Shown here: piece after piece, positions 28,923 to 36,457 of the stretch
Numbering within the stretch: the stretch's first letter is position 1
Layout: every line of letters begins with the position of its first letter
Source: Pseudomonas sp. LFM046
GTDB taxonomy: Bacteria > Pseudomonadota > Gammaproteobacteria > Pseudomonadales > Pseudomonadaceae
Assembly (NCBI RefSeq): GCF_000949385.2
Contig: NZ_JYKO02000001.1
Location: 4,102,770-4,166,769, forward strand
Reading direction: 5' to 3'
Length of the DNA: 64,000 nucleotides
Translations under genes and position numbers: made by a program
The notes under the pieces: model-generated
Database searches by the model: none
What the model was told of the DNA's origin: nothing
Seen by the model: the letters and a program-made list of their open reading frames with translations, nothing else

Positions 28923-29009
28923 TCAGCCCGGCGGACCGTGAATTTCGGTGAGGTAAGAGGCAATGGGGGGCATCGCCCCTGACGGCGGGATCAGCGAAAC
29001 AGTGCTCAT
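28923..29009 (-). CDS. Leader small ORF (28 aa) ahead of third giant peroxidase gene
   Basis: The ORF runs from ATG at 29009 to TGA at 28923, 28 codons, with GGGAG about 10 nt upstream inside a GCTAGGGAG block shared with the 4000-4092 ORF. The peptide starts MSTVSLIPPSGAMPP and ends EIHGPPG, so it contains three Pro-Pro pairs. The counterpart before the first giant ends RFHGPPHA. Position relative to the promoter (95 versus 97 nt from the -10 box) and to the giant is conserved. Candidate regulatory leader peptide or tiny functional peptide; no family recognised. Confidence 0.55.
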   Translation of the reverse strand: MSTVSLIPPSGAMPPIASYLTEIHGPPG

Positions 29010-29103
29010 GACGAACTCCCTAGCGTGTGTTGTTCCCCGGCTAAGGCTGCAGCGCCCTCACGATGCAGCTGCCCGCAAAGCGAAACAATCTCTTACACAC
29101 CTG

Positions 29104-29132
29104 ACTAAAGATTCGCCAAAAAACACTGTCAA
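29104..29132 (-). promoter_or_regulatory. Sigma-70-like promoter of third giant gene
   Basis: On the minus strand, TTGACA (29132-29127), a 17-nt spacer and TTTAGT (29109-29104) are followed by CAGG. It is identical in both boxes and spacing to the promoter at 4189-4217. The predicted leader to the giant's ATG is about 380 nt. Confidence 0.65.
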
Positions 29133-29435
29133 GCGACCGTCGGATAGGCCTTAACATCGAAAAATAGGCACGTAACTTGTTGTTTTATATCGTCTTTAAT
29201 CGGAAATATTATCTTACAAAGATGATAATCCCTGGCAATTAGCCCCGGTCAAACGCCCCCCACCACTCATCGAACCAGCCCGGAACGCCCGAGATAGAGC
29301 CATCCGAGCAGTGTCTTTCCGTTAATCCGCTGTTTGCCACCGCCCGGAAGAGCCGGCCCTGATGGGCACAGTGTGCGGTCACGAGCGCCAGAAAACCGTG
29401 CTTTTTGCCTGATCGAAGGTGGGGATAAAGGAGAT
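29133..29435. other. Intergenic AT-rich region upstream of third giant's promoter
   Basis: About 29133-29235 is AT-rich with short runs of A and T and fits an upstream activating or silencing region for the promoter at 29104-29132. The remainder to 29435 shows no gene; the 151-codon minus ORF at 29267-29722 is a shadow of sfnR. Confidence 0.4.
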
Positions 29436-29457
29436 GGCCCGGACTGAACGCCGGGCC
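29436..29457 (-). terminator. Possible terminator after sfnR-like gene
   Basis: GGCCCGG and CCGGGCC arms (7 bp, perfect, 8-nt loop) lie 9 nt past the stop codon. Only a short T run follows on the minus strand, so this is a weak call. Confidence 0.4.
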
Positions 29458-29465
29458 GACAGGAC

Positions 29466-30542
<1,077 letters not shown>

Positions 30543-30658
30543 GGTGCGTTCCTGGCATCCGATAGCGCAGAAAGATGATGCCCGAAACCCACATAGATTA
30601 AAAAATTATTGATTGATATTTATATATATCTTTATGGAATAACAATGCTGCCCTTCGC

Positions 30659-30671
30659 TGCTGATCCAGCA
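30659..30671. promoter_or_regulatory. Candidate upstream activator site for SfnR
   Basis: The perfect inverted repeat TGCTG-ATC-CAGCA lies about 90 nt upstream of the sigma-54 promoter of msuE, a normal distance for an enhancer site. An AT-rich stretch between it and the sfnR start could aid DNA bending. Assignment to SfnR is inference. Confidence 0.35.
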
Positions 30672-30758
30672 ACACCCCGCCAACAGACCTGCTGCCCATC
30701 CATCAGAAGAAACCGGGCGACCAACTGCCAACCCCAGGGTTCATGGGTATCCGACGCC

Positions 30759-30775
30759 TTGGTACGTCCCTTGCT
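30759..30775 (+). promoter_or_regulatory. Sigma-54 (-24/-12) promoter of msuE
   Basis: TTGGTACGTCCCTTGCT has GG at 30761-30762 and GC at 30773-30774 with the required 10-nt gap. It closely fits TGGCACG-N4-TTGCW. The predicted start is about 31 nt before the msuE ATG. Confidence 0.8.
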
Positions 30776-30816
30776 CTCCCCTGCCGCACCCAGAGCAACA
30801 TCGCAAGGAACCTCCC

Positions 30817-31380
30817 ATGAGCAGACCGATCAACGTGGTCGCCGTTTCCGGCGGCGTCTTCCGTCCTTCTCGCACGCTGGTGCTGACCCAGGCCATCCTC
30901 GCCGAGCTCGGCAGACACCTGCCCATCCACAGCCACCTCATCGAGCTGGGCGATATCGCCCGCCCGGTGGGCGGCGCCCTGTCGCGCCAGGAGCTGCCGG
31001 AAACCGTCGAGCACGAGCTGCGCGCCATCGAGAAGGCCGACCTGCTGGTGGTGGCGGCGCCGGTCTATCGCGGCTCCTACCCCGGCCAGTTCAAGCACCT
31101 GTTCGACCTGATCGACCTCAACGCCCTAGTGGACACGCCGGTGCTGCTGGCCGCCACCGGTGGCAGCGATCGCCACGCGCTGGTCCTGGATCACCAGTTG
31201 CGTCCGCTGTTCAGCTTCTTCCAGGCACTGACCCTGCCCATCGGCGTCTACGCCTCGGAGGCCGATTTCCAGAACTACCAGATCACCAGCGAGACGCTGA
31301 AGGCCCGCATCGCCCTGGCCGCCGAACGCGCGGCACCGCTATTCGGAGGTGCCCCCGCCGACCTGCGGAAAATCGCCTGA
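30817..31380 (+). CDS. msuE: NAD(P)H-dependent FMN reductase MsuE
   Basis: 187 residues, flavodoxin-like fold. An N-terminal beta strand and phosphate loop (VVAVSGGVFRPSRT) bind FMN. VVAAPVYRGSYPGQFKHLFD is the conserved second FMN-binding segment of the SsuE/MsuE family. The length matches the family. It supplies reduced FMN to FMNH2-dependent alkanesulfonate/sulfone monooxygenases (MsuD, SfnG), which are not in this window. AAGGA precedes the ATG. Expression is expected from the sigma-54 promoter at 30759-30775 under sulfate limitation, activated by the divergent SfnR-like protein. Confidence 0.88.
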   Translation: MSRPINVVAVSGGVFRPSRTLVLTQAILAELGRHLPIHSHLIELGDIARPVGGALSRQELPETVEHELRAIEKADLLVVAAPVYRGSYPGQFKHLFDLIDLNALVDTPVLLAATGGSDRHALVLDHQLRPLFSFFQALTLPIGVYASEADFQNYQITSETLKARIALAAERAAPLFGGAPADLRKIA

Positions 31381-31412
31381 ATCCTCTGGCCCGAAAGCAC
31401 AGGGCGCGCCAC

Positions 31413-31841
31413 TCAGATAGGCCTGGAGGCTCCGGCGGGGACCAGGTCGGGGGTGCCGCATGCCCCCTGATCTTCCGGAGAACTGTCCTCGGCGGACAGC
31501 TCCCCGCCTTCGGCATCGAAGCCGACGACGTCGGCAACCTGGTAGCAGTCGATGCCATTCTCCAGGGGGAAGGAGAACAGCTTCACCAGCTCCGACAGTG
31601 CGACCTGCCGTACCTCCTCGCCGACGAAGATGCCGTCGCGAAAGGCCTCCAGATGCAACTCGACGGACACCGCGGCGCCTCCTGCATCGCGGCTCAACAC
31701 ACCGACGAAGCGCTCCTCATCCTCGATCGGCTGCACCCAGTGGCCGCGCAGGTGGACCTCCGCGGCGCGCACCGGGCCGGAAGTGGCCAGGGCGCAGAAC
31801 GCCAGCGCGGCCAGCTGCACGGCGATTGCCCGTTGTTTCAC
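31413..31841 (-). CDS. Secreted protein of unknown function (142 aa)
   Basis: The start chosen is GTG at 31841 because it gives a clean Sec signal peptide (MKQRAIAVQLAALAFCALAT, cut after VRA, leaving AEVHLRGHW). A TTG one codon upstream is possible; the longer frame is a shadow of the neighbouring gene. The mature part of about 115 residues is acidic with two cysteines (DCYQV and GACGT) and no recognised domain. It starts 10 nt after the stop of the upstream membrane protein gene, so the two are probably one operon. Function unknown. Confidence 0.6.
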   Translation of the reverse strand: MKQRAIAVQLAALAFCALATSGPVRAAEVHLRGHWVQPIEDEERFVGVLSRDAGGAAVSVELHLEAFRDGIFVGEEVRQVALSELVKLFSFPLENGIDCYQVADVVGFDAEGGELSAEDSSPEDQGACGTPDLVPAGASRPI

Positions 31842-31851
31842 CAAGCTGCGC

Positions 31852-32928
31852 TCAACGGCTGGACAGCTGGCCGCGGTTGCCGGGCGCTGGCAGGTCAAGC
31901 CACTCCTGCCAGCGCGGCAGGTCGGCGCGGGTCTGCTCGAACACCGCGTTGGCTTCCATGTTTTCCAGGGACGCCACGCATTCTTCGAGCGGCGTTTCCT
32001 GCCGCAGGCAGGGGTTGTCCGCCGGCAGCTTGGTGCCCGCCAGGTAGGAAACCAGGAAGTAGGACGCCGCATTGTCGGTGGGGAAAATGTGCTTGCCGCC
32101 GGTACTCAGCCAGCCACGCAGGGCTTCGGTGAGGTTGTCCGCATAGGCCTTGGCCTCGGGGCTGAAGTTCACTTCCGTGCAGTCCTTCAGGTAGACGTTG
32201 CTCGCGGTGTCGTCGCTGACCTTGCCGAACACGGTGCAGTAAAGGTTCACGTACTTCCCTTCCATGACCGGCGACGAGAACTTCTCGGGATCGCGATGGA
32301 GCTGCGCCTGGACGTTGAACAATTCGTTGACGCCGGGAAGCTCGAGGACCACGTCATCGGAGAAGTTCATGCGGACCCCCAGGATCTCGCCCGTGACGAT
32401 GATCTTGCGGCCCTTGTAGAACTGATCGATGGACTCCTCGTCGCCTTCGTACAGCCGCGCCAGTTTCGAACTGGGCACACGCTCGATCGGGTTGACCATC
32501 GACAGGATGTTCAGCGCCGACTTTCCGCCGGCCAGGGCGATCAGGTAGTCCTGCTCCATGAGGTGCCGGAAGAAGTTCAGCGCGCCCGCGTCCACTTCCG
32601 GATGATCCCCGGCGTCCGCCTTCACGGTGGAGTCCCCGTTGGACATCATTCTCCAGCCTTCCGCCGGCCGATCCAGGTCCCGCGCGGTCGTCGTGATGTG
32701 GATGCCAAGGAGGAAGAGCGGGACCGCCAGAACGGCGACGGCGATGCCGCTGCCCTTCTTCCCGGCGAGGCTTTCAATCGCCCGCCAACTGGCGGGGCAT
32801 AGCCAGATGGCGCCGGACAGCATCAGCAGCCCGCCGATGAGCGAATGGCGCATGAGCGCGACGGACACGGCGATCAGGATCGCGCAGACGATCCAGCAGG
32901 CAAGCCTGATGACAGGTACACATTTCAT
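31852..32928 (-). CDS. Membrane-anchored protein with OB-fold (tRNA_anti-like) domain
   Basis: 358 residues. Three hydrophobic segments lie at the N terminus (about 8-28, 30-48 and 62-80), followed by a soluble region. Around 160-260 the pattern KIIVTGEILGVRMNF ... VNLYCTVFGKV resembles tRNA_anti-like OB-fold domains found in uncharacterised bacterial envelope proteins. The C-terminal part has paired cysteines (PCLRQETPLEECV). GGGAC lies before the ATG. It heads a two-gene unit with a secreted 142-residue protein. The role is unknown; an envelope function is inferred from topology only. Confidence 0.65.
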   Translation of the reverse strand: MKCVPVIRLACWIVCAILIAVSVALMRHSLIGGLLMLSGAIWLCPASWRAIESLAGKKGSGIAVAVLAVPLFLLGIHITTTARDLDRPAEGWRMMSNGDSTVKADAGDHPEVDAGALNFFRHLMEQDYLIALAGGKSALNILSMVNPIERVPSSKLARLYEGDEESIDQFYKGRKIIVTGEILGVRMNFSDDVVLELPGVNELFNVQAQLHRDPEKFSSPVMEGKYVNLYCTVFGKVSDDTASNVYLKDCTEVNFSPEAKAYADNLTEALRGWLSTGGKHIFPTDNAASYFLVSYLAGTKLPADNPCLRQETPLEECVASLENMEANAVFEQTRADLPRWQEWLDLPAPGNRGQLSSR

Positions 32929-33258
32929 GAGTCGTCCCTTTTCGCGACAAGACGGGTCCCGGCTACTCCCGACAGGCTTTGCCTGCTCCGGGTCGTCGAG
33001 CTGGGGTCTGGAGGATTCTTCGCAGGGAGGCGGTGGAAATGAAAATTACCAATCTTCATTTTCTGTCAACGCCGCCCCTCCCCTGCGCGCCAGGGCCCTG
33101 GAGGGAAACAGGACGGCTTGCCCGGAAAGGATCGACCGCGCCCGGCAGTCCGTGGGCTGAGCGCCACGGCGCCGGAAGCAATGACCATTTTTGATTCGCA
33201 TCTTCCAGGCAGCGAATTCGACAATCGACAGCGAGACAACTTCACCAGGGAGTTCGCA
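32929..33258. other. Divergent intergenic region without a gene
   Basis: This separates the OB-fold membrane gene from the CsrA-like gene. I see no clear sigma-70 boxes. ATTTTTGATTC at 33187-33197 matches half of the palindrome at 34907-34928 and may be a regulator half-site. Confidence 0.35.
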
Positions 33259-33438
33259 ATGCTGATCCTGTGTCGCAACGTCGGGGAAAGCGTGGTGGTC
33301 CAGCGCACGCCGGACACCATCACCCGCATCAAGGTCATTCGCGTGGAAAGGCCCACGGTCGTCCTCAGCGTCGAAACCCGGACGCTGGACGGAAGGCTTA
33401 CGGAAAGTCGTGAACTGCGCCTTCTGGAGTCCGCCTGA
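33259..33438 (+). CDS. Divergent CsrA/RsmA-like RNA-binding protein (59 aa)
   Basis: The start is ATG at 33259 with GGGAG upstream; the longer in-frame extension has no homology. The N terminus MLILCRNVGESVVV matches the CsrA strand beta-1 (MLILTRRVGE), keeping Leu4 and Arg6. The C-terminal SRELRLL lines up with the VHREEIY segment that carries the second RNA-binding Arg (Arg44 in E. coli CsrA). The middle differs strongly from canonical RsmA: there is a TPDTITRIKVIRVE stretch and none of the usual GVNAP motif. It is probably a dimeric post-transcriptional regulator binding GGA loops, but an accessory paralog. It is convergent with the ToxR/ToxS-like pair. Confidence 0.78.
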   Translation: MLILCRNVGESVVVQRTPDTITRIKVIRVERPTVVLSVETRTLDGRLTESRELRLLESA

Positions 33439-33490
33439 AGGGCAGGAAAAAAGAGATCGGGGAGCCGCAACGCGAGCCCCCCACGGAACC

Positions 33491-33508
33491 CTGACCCGGC
33501 CGGGTCAG
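33491..33508. terminator. Palindrome between convergent csrA-like and ToxS-like genes
   Basis: CTGACCCGGCCGGGTCAG is a perfect 18-bp palindrome overlapping the stop codon of the minus-strand gene. It could form a hairpin at the end of both transcripts, but no T-tract is present. Confidence 0.35.
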
Positions 33509-33978
33509 CGGTTCAGGCAGCGGACGTTGTCGATCTCGCGGGCGTAGTAGCAGATCACCTTGCTATCCGGCACCGGCAGGAACTCCAGGCGCAGCGTCGC
33601 ACCGGTGGCCAGGCCATACTGCCGGCCGAAGAACACATCCGGGATTTCGCTCAGCCGCTCCAGGGGACTGCTGCGGCTGGTCTTGGCCTTCTGCAAGCGC
33701 ACGTCGAGGCTGCGGGCACCGAAGTCGACGACATCCGCCGAGAGGGACGCGTAGTTGACCTCCGAGCCAACCCGCTCCATGGCGGCCAGGCTCAGCACAT
33801 CGCCGATGATGAGGCGCTCTTCCGAACGAATCGGGGTGCCGTCGTTGAGCAGGATGGTGTTAGCCCCGTGGTAGGACACACCCCGGGTGTAGGCCGGGCG
33901 CTCGAACACCAGGCCGGCCACCGCCAGCAGGGCGAGGCCGCCGAGGATGAATCCGTGCTTGACCCTGCCAAGTTTCAT
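33505..33978 (-). CDS. Membrane-anchored periplasmic partner of ToxR-like regulator (ToxS-like architecture)
   Basis: 157 residues. The ATG at 33978 overlaps the stop of the upstream regulator by 4 nt (ATGA), which fixes the start and implies coupled translation. There is a single N-terminal membrane segment (about 9-25, GFILGGLALLAVAGLVF), then a periplasmic domain with two cysteines near the end (VICYYAREIDNVRCLNR). This size and topology mirror ToxS and TcpH, which stabilise the periplasmic domains of ToxR and TcpP. I see no clear sequence identity, so the analogy rests on architecture and gene order. Confidence 0.65.
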   Translation of the reverse strand: MKLGRVKHGFILGGLALLAVAGLVFERPAYTRGVSYHGANTILLNDGTPIRSEERLIIGDVLSLAAMERVGSEVNYASLSADVVDFGARSLDVRLQKAKTSRSSPLERLSEIPDVFFGRQYGLATGATLRLEFLPVPDSKVICYYAREIDNVRCLNR

Positions 33979-34820
33979 CGCCACCCCCTCATGCAGCGCC
34001 TGACCATCTCCAGCTCCAGGTTGGCCATCGTGTTGTCCTCGCGAAAGATCAGGTTTTCGGTAACGCCGCCCGCGCGGACGCAACTCAGGTCGTAGAGCCG
34101 GTTCGACTTGTTGATCCAGATATCCCCCTCGAGCCCCTCTTCGCCGGTCTCCATGGCCAGCCTGAAGGCTTCACGGGCCGTCGCGTTCTCCTCTTCACTC
34201 TCGCCAATGAAGTGGTAGGTCAGCGGTCCGACCTTGACGTCCTCGATCACCAGATCAGGCGTCGCGCCGCCGAGGACGCCAGTACGGTACAGAGCCACCA
34301 GCACCAGCAGGCAGAACATCAGGGCATAGGCAGGGACCAGCAGCCTGCGGGAGCCGAACAGGCCAATCAGTTGGCGGGGCATCTCCCCTGCCGCAAGCTC
34401 GGCGTCAGGCTCGATGACCTCCCGGGGGCTGTCGTCGGGCAATTCCGGGCTGGCCGCGCCGGCCTCGTTCGCGGAGTCGTCCGCGAGGTACTGCGCATTG
34501 AACCGATAGCCTCGCCGGGGGACGGTTTGCAGCAGGTCATGATCGGTGCCGTCATCGATCAGGTTGCGCAGGGTGAATATCGCCTGGTTCAAACTTCCCG
34601 CCGCCACGACGCGGTTGTCCCAGGCATATTCCATTATTTCGTTGCGACTTCTGGTTTCCCCCGGATTATCCAGCAGAAGTTGCAGTAATCGGGATTCCGA
34701 ATAGGACAGCGTAACGCTGCGGGGCTCGCCTGAACCTGAGCTTAAGAGCAGCTGATTGGTCGCGGCATCGAACATCACGCTATCGCCACACTTCAGGAAG
34801 AAATTGAATTTGCTTTTCAT
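33975..34820 (-). CDS. Transmembrane transcriptional regulator, ToxR/CadC-like
   Basis: 281 residues. The N-terminal OmpR-type winged helix (about 10-112) includes LSYSESRLLQLLLDNPGET, SLNQAIFTLRNLIDD and TVPRRGYRF, the typical ToxR/CadC recognition helix and wing. An acidic linker, a membrane segment at about 159-179 (LLVPAYALMFCLLVLVALY) and a periplasmic domain of about 100 residues follow. It binds DNA from the membrane in response to an envelope signal. Translationally coupled to the ToxS-like gene and divergent from a lipoprotein/outer-membrane-protein operon that is a natural target. A 22-bp palindrome lies in the intergenic region. Confidence 0.85.
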   Translation of the reverse strand: MKSKFNFFLKCGDSVMFDAATNQLLLSSGSGEPRSVTLSYSESRLLQLLLDNPGETRSRNEIMEYAWDNRVVAAGSLNQAIFTLRNLIDDGTDHDLLQTVPRRGYRFNAQYLADDSANEAGAASPELPDDSPREVIEPDAELAAGEMPRQLIGLFGSRRLLVPAYALMFCLLVLVALYRTGVLGGATPDLVIEDVKVGPLTYHFIGESEEENATAREAFRLAMETGEEGLEGDIWINKSNRLYDLSCVRAGGVTENLIFREDNTMANLELEMVRRCMRGWR

Positions 34821-35171
34821 GATCGCTTATTGATCGTTATGACTTGATCACCCGGAAAAGTGGAGGCGAATTCTCTCGCACAACGGCACCGGACTGTTTG
34901 CCTCACATCAAAAATAACGATTTTTGATTCTCCTTTTTCGCCCACCTGCTTCAGAGTGCAAACGCGCCGAACGTGGCGCGGCACAACGGATTACAAGGCC
35001 ACCTCCCACCGGGAGAACCGCCCGACGACGTACCGCGCCGCCCACCGACAAGGCCTGCCGAAACGATACGAGACCGTCCGGGCAAGTTGCCCCTGAACAT
35101 CGGCATTTCCCTTGCGAAAACTCCCCTGAGTCACAGTCGAGTAATTCGATCCGACTTCAACAGGAATACCC
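34821..35171. other. Divergent intergenic region between ToxR-like gene and lipoprotein/OMP operon
   Basis: There is no gene of its own; the small ORFs across it are unconvincing. It contains the palindrome at 34907-34928 and repeated TTGATC words near the regulator start. The first 110 bp are AT-rich compared with the flanks. Confidence 0.4.
34907..34928. promoter_or_regulatory. 22-bp AT-rich palindrome, candidate operator
   Basis: ATCAAAAAT-AACG-ATTTTTGAT is a perfect 9-bp inverted repeat 86 nt upstream of the ToxR-like start. Half of it (ATTTTTGATTC) recurs at 33187-33197 before the CsrA-like gene. Binding by the ToxR-like protein is inference. Confidence 0.45.
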
Positions 35172-35855
35172 ATGCATTTCAAAACGCTTTCAACTCTCTC
35201 ACTTTCGATGGCATTGCTTGGTTGTTCGATGGCTCCGAAAATCGATCAGACCAGCGTTGAACAACAGCAAGCCAACAGCAAACTTCAGTTGATCGAAAAC
35301 GACGGGGAAACCGTAGTCTGGAAGCGGTATCCCGAACCGCTGTCCAAGCGCTATGGCAAGAAGATATTCATCAACTTGCCGAAGCCGGTTCCCGTCGCGG
35401 ACAAGAACTCGCTCCATGGCGAATCCGAGGAGGACTTCAACCGGCTGCTCGTCCACTTCAGCGGCAAGCTGAGGCTGGAACTCGTCTCCGCCGGCTACCG
35501 CGTGGTGAACAAACCCGAACCCGGCGCGCTCTCGCTCAAGGTCGCGATCACCGACATCAAGCGCACGCCTCGTGATCCCAGCGTCACGGAATACATCCCC
35601 ATCGGCATGCTGATCGGGGCCTCCCTGCACGTTGCCGGTGTACGCGACGAAACCCTCTACGTGATGTTCGAGACCGAAATCGCCGACAGCCAGAGCGGCG
35701 AGCTCCTCGGCCGGTCCCTGACCCGGGTTCGTGGCAAGAACATCGAGCAATCCGAACGAAACACCCTCGACGCCATGTACCCCGCGCTGGACGCCAAGGC
35801 CCAGCAGATCCGCGAACGCCTGGACAAGGAGTTCCCGGGCAAGAAACCCGCCTGA
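35172..35855 (+). CDS. DUF3313-type outer-membrane lipoprotein
   Basis: 227 residues. A lipoprotein signal (MHFKTLSTLSLSMALLGCS) has a lipobox ending at Cys18. The mature protein has the DUF3313 pattern: an early KRYPEP ... KKIFINLPKPVPVA segment, an alpha-beta domain ending ELVSAGYRVVNKPEPGALSLKVAITDIK, then a second half IPIGMLIGASLHVAG ... MFETEIADSQSGELL. A relative of the same family is at 40686-41339. A purine stretch (CAACAGGAA) precedes the ATG. First gene of a two-gene unit with an outer-membrane barrel, divergent from the ToxR-like regulator. Molecular function unknown. Confidence 0.75.
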   Translation: MHFKTLSTLSLSMALLGCSMAPKIDQTSVEQQQANSKLQLIENDGETVVWKRYPEPLSKRYGKKIFINLPKPVPVADKNSLHGESEEDFNRLLVHFSGKLRLELVSAGYRVVNKPEPGALSLKVAITDIKRTPRDPSVTEYIPIGMLIGASLHVAGVRDETLYVMFETEIADSQSGELLGRSLTRVRGKNIEQSERNTLDAMYPALDAKAQQIRERLDKEFPGKKPA

Positions 35856-35901
35856 TTCCACAGACTCCCCCTCACCTCCAACAGACCTTGCAGGAAGAAA
35901 C

Positions 35902-36402
35902 ATGAAAATCGGCAACAAGCTGGCAGCTGCACTACTGGCCTTCACCTCCCTGGGCGCAATCGCGGATGACAAGGGCCTCTACCTCGGCGGCGGCGTGACC
36001 CGCGTGGAGATCGACGAAAGCACCCTGGGCGACGACGACAACAGCTACAAGGCCTACGTCGGCTACCGCCTGAACCCCTACCTGGCCTTCGAGGGTGCCT
36101 GGGTCGACCTGGGCAGCTTCAGCGGCTCCGGCGGCGACTTCGATGGCCACTCCGTTCAGGCCGCCGCCCATTTCGGCATTCCGGTGGGCGACCGTCTGCG
36201 CCTGTTCGGCAGCGCCGGCGTCCACGCCTGGGAAGCCGACGATGACGCCGCCGGAGACAGCAGCGACCTGGACCTGACCTATGGCGTCGGCGTCGAGCTG
36301 GACGTGCTGCGCAACGTTGGTGTGCGCGTGGAGCAGGAAGTGCTCAAGGTCGGCGACATCGAGCTGGACCAGACCACCGCCAGCGCCTACCTGCTGTTCT
36401 GA
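35902..36402 (+). CDS. Small outer-membrane beta-barrel protein (OmpA/OmpW-like)
   Basis: 166 residues. The start is ATG at 35902 with AGGAAG upstream. A Sec signal peptide (MKIGNKLAAALLAFTSLGAIA) is cut before DDKGLYLGGGVTR. The mature part alternates polar and hydrophobic residues in about eight strands with acidic turns (EIDESTLGDDDNSY, ADDDAAGDSSD), and ends in a C-terminal Phe (SAYLLF), the usual outer-membrane assembly signal. Fits OMP_b-brl/OmpA-like barrels. It lies 46 nt after the lipoprotein gene, so probably same operon. Confidence 0.82.
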   Translation: MKIGNKLAAALLAFTSLGAIADDKGLYLGGGVTRVEIDESTLGDDDNSYKAYVGYRLNPYLAFEGAWVDLGSFSGSGGDFDGHSVQAAAHFGIPVGDRLRLFGSAGVHAWEADDDAAGDSSDLDLTYGVGVELDVLRNVGVRVEQEVLKVGDIELDQTTASAYLLF

Positions 36403-36410
36403 TGTCCCCT

Positions 36411-36437
36411 GCGGCTCCTGTCCCGACAGCGAGCCGC
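36411..36437 (+). terminator. Hairpin between convergent OMP and MltF-like genes
   Basis: GCGGCTC and GAGCCGC arms enclose CTGT/ACAG, giving an 11-bp stem starting 8 nt after the stop. No T-tract follows. Confidence 0.4.
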
Positions 36438-36457
36438 CTCTCCCCGCCAAGGGCATC

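Noticed and set aside
28852-28923. 23-codon ORF starting at the stop of the third giant's leader ORF (TGATG overlap)
   Set aside because: The overlap suggests coupling, but there is no counterpart after the leader ORF of the first giant and no other support. Worth rechecking with more genomes.
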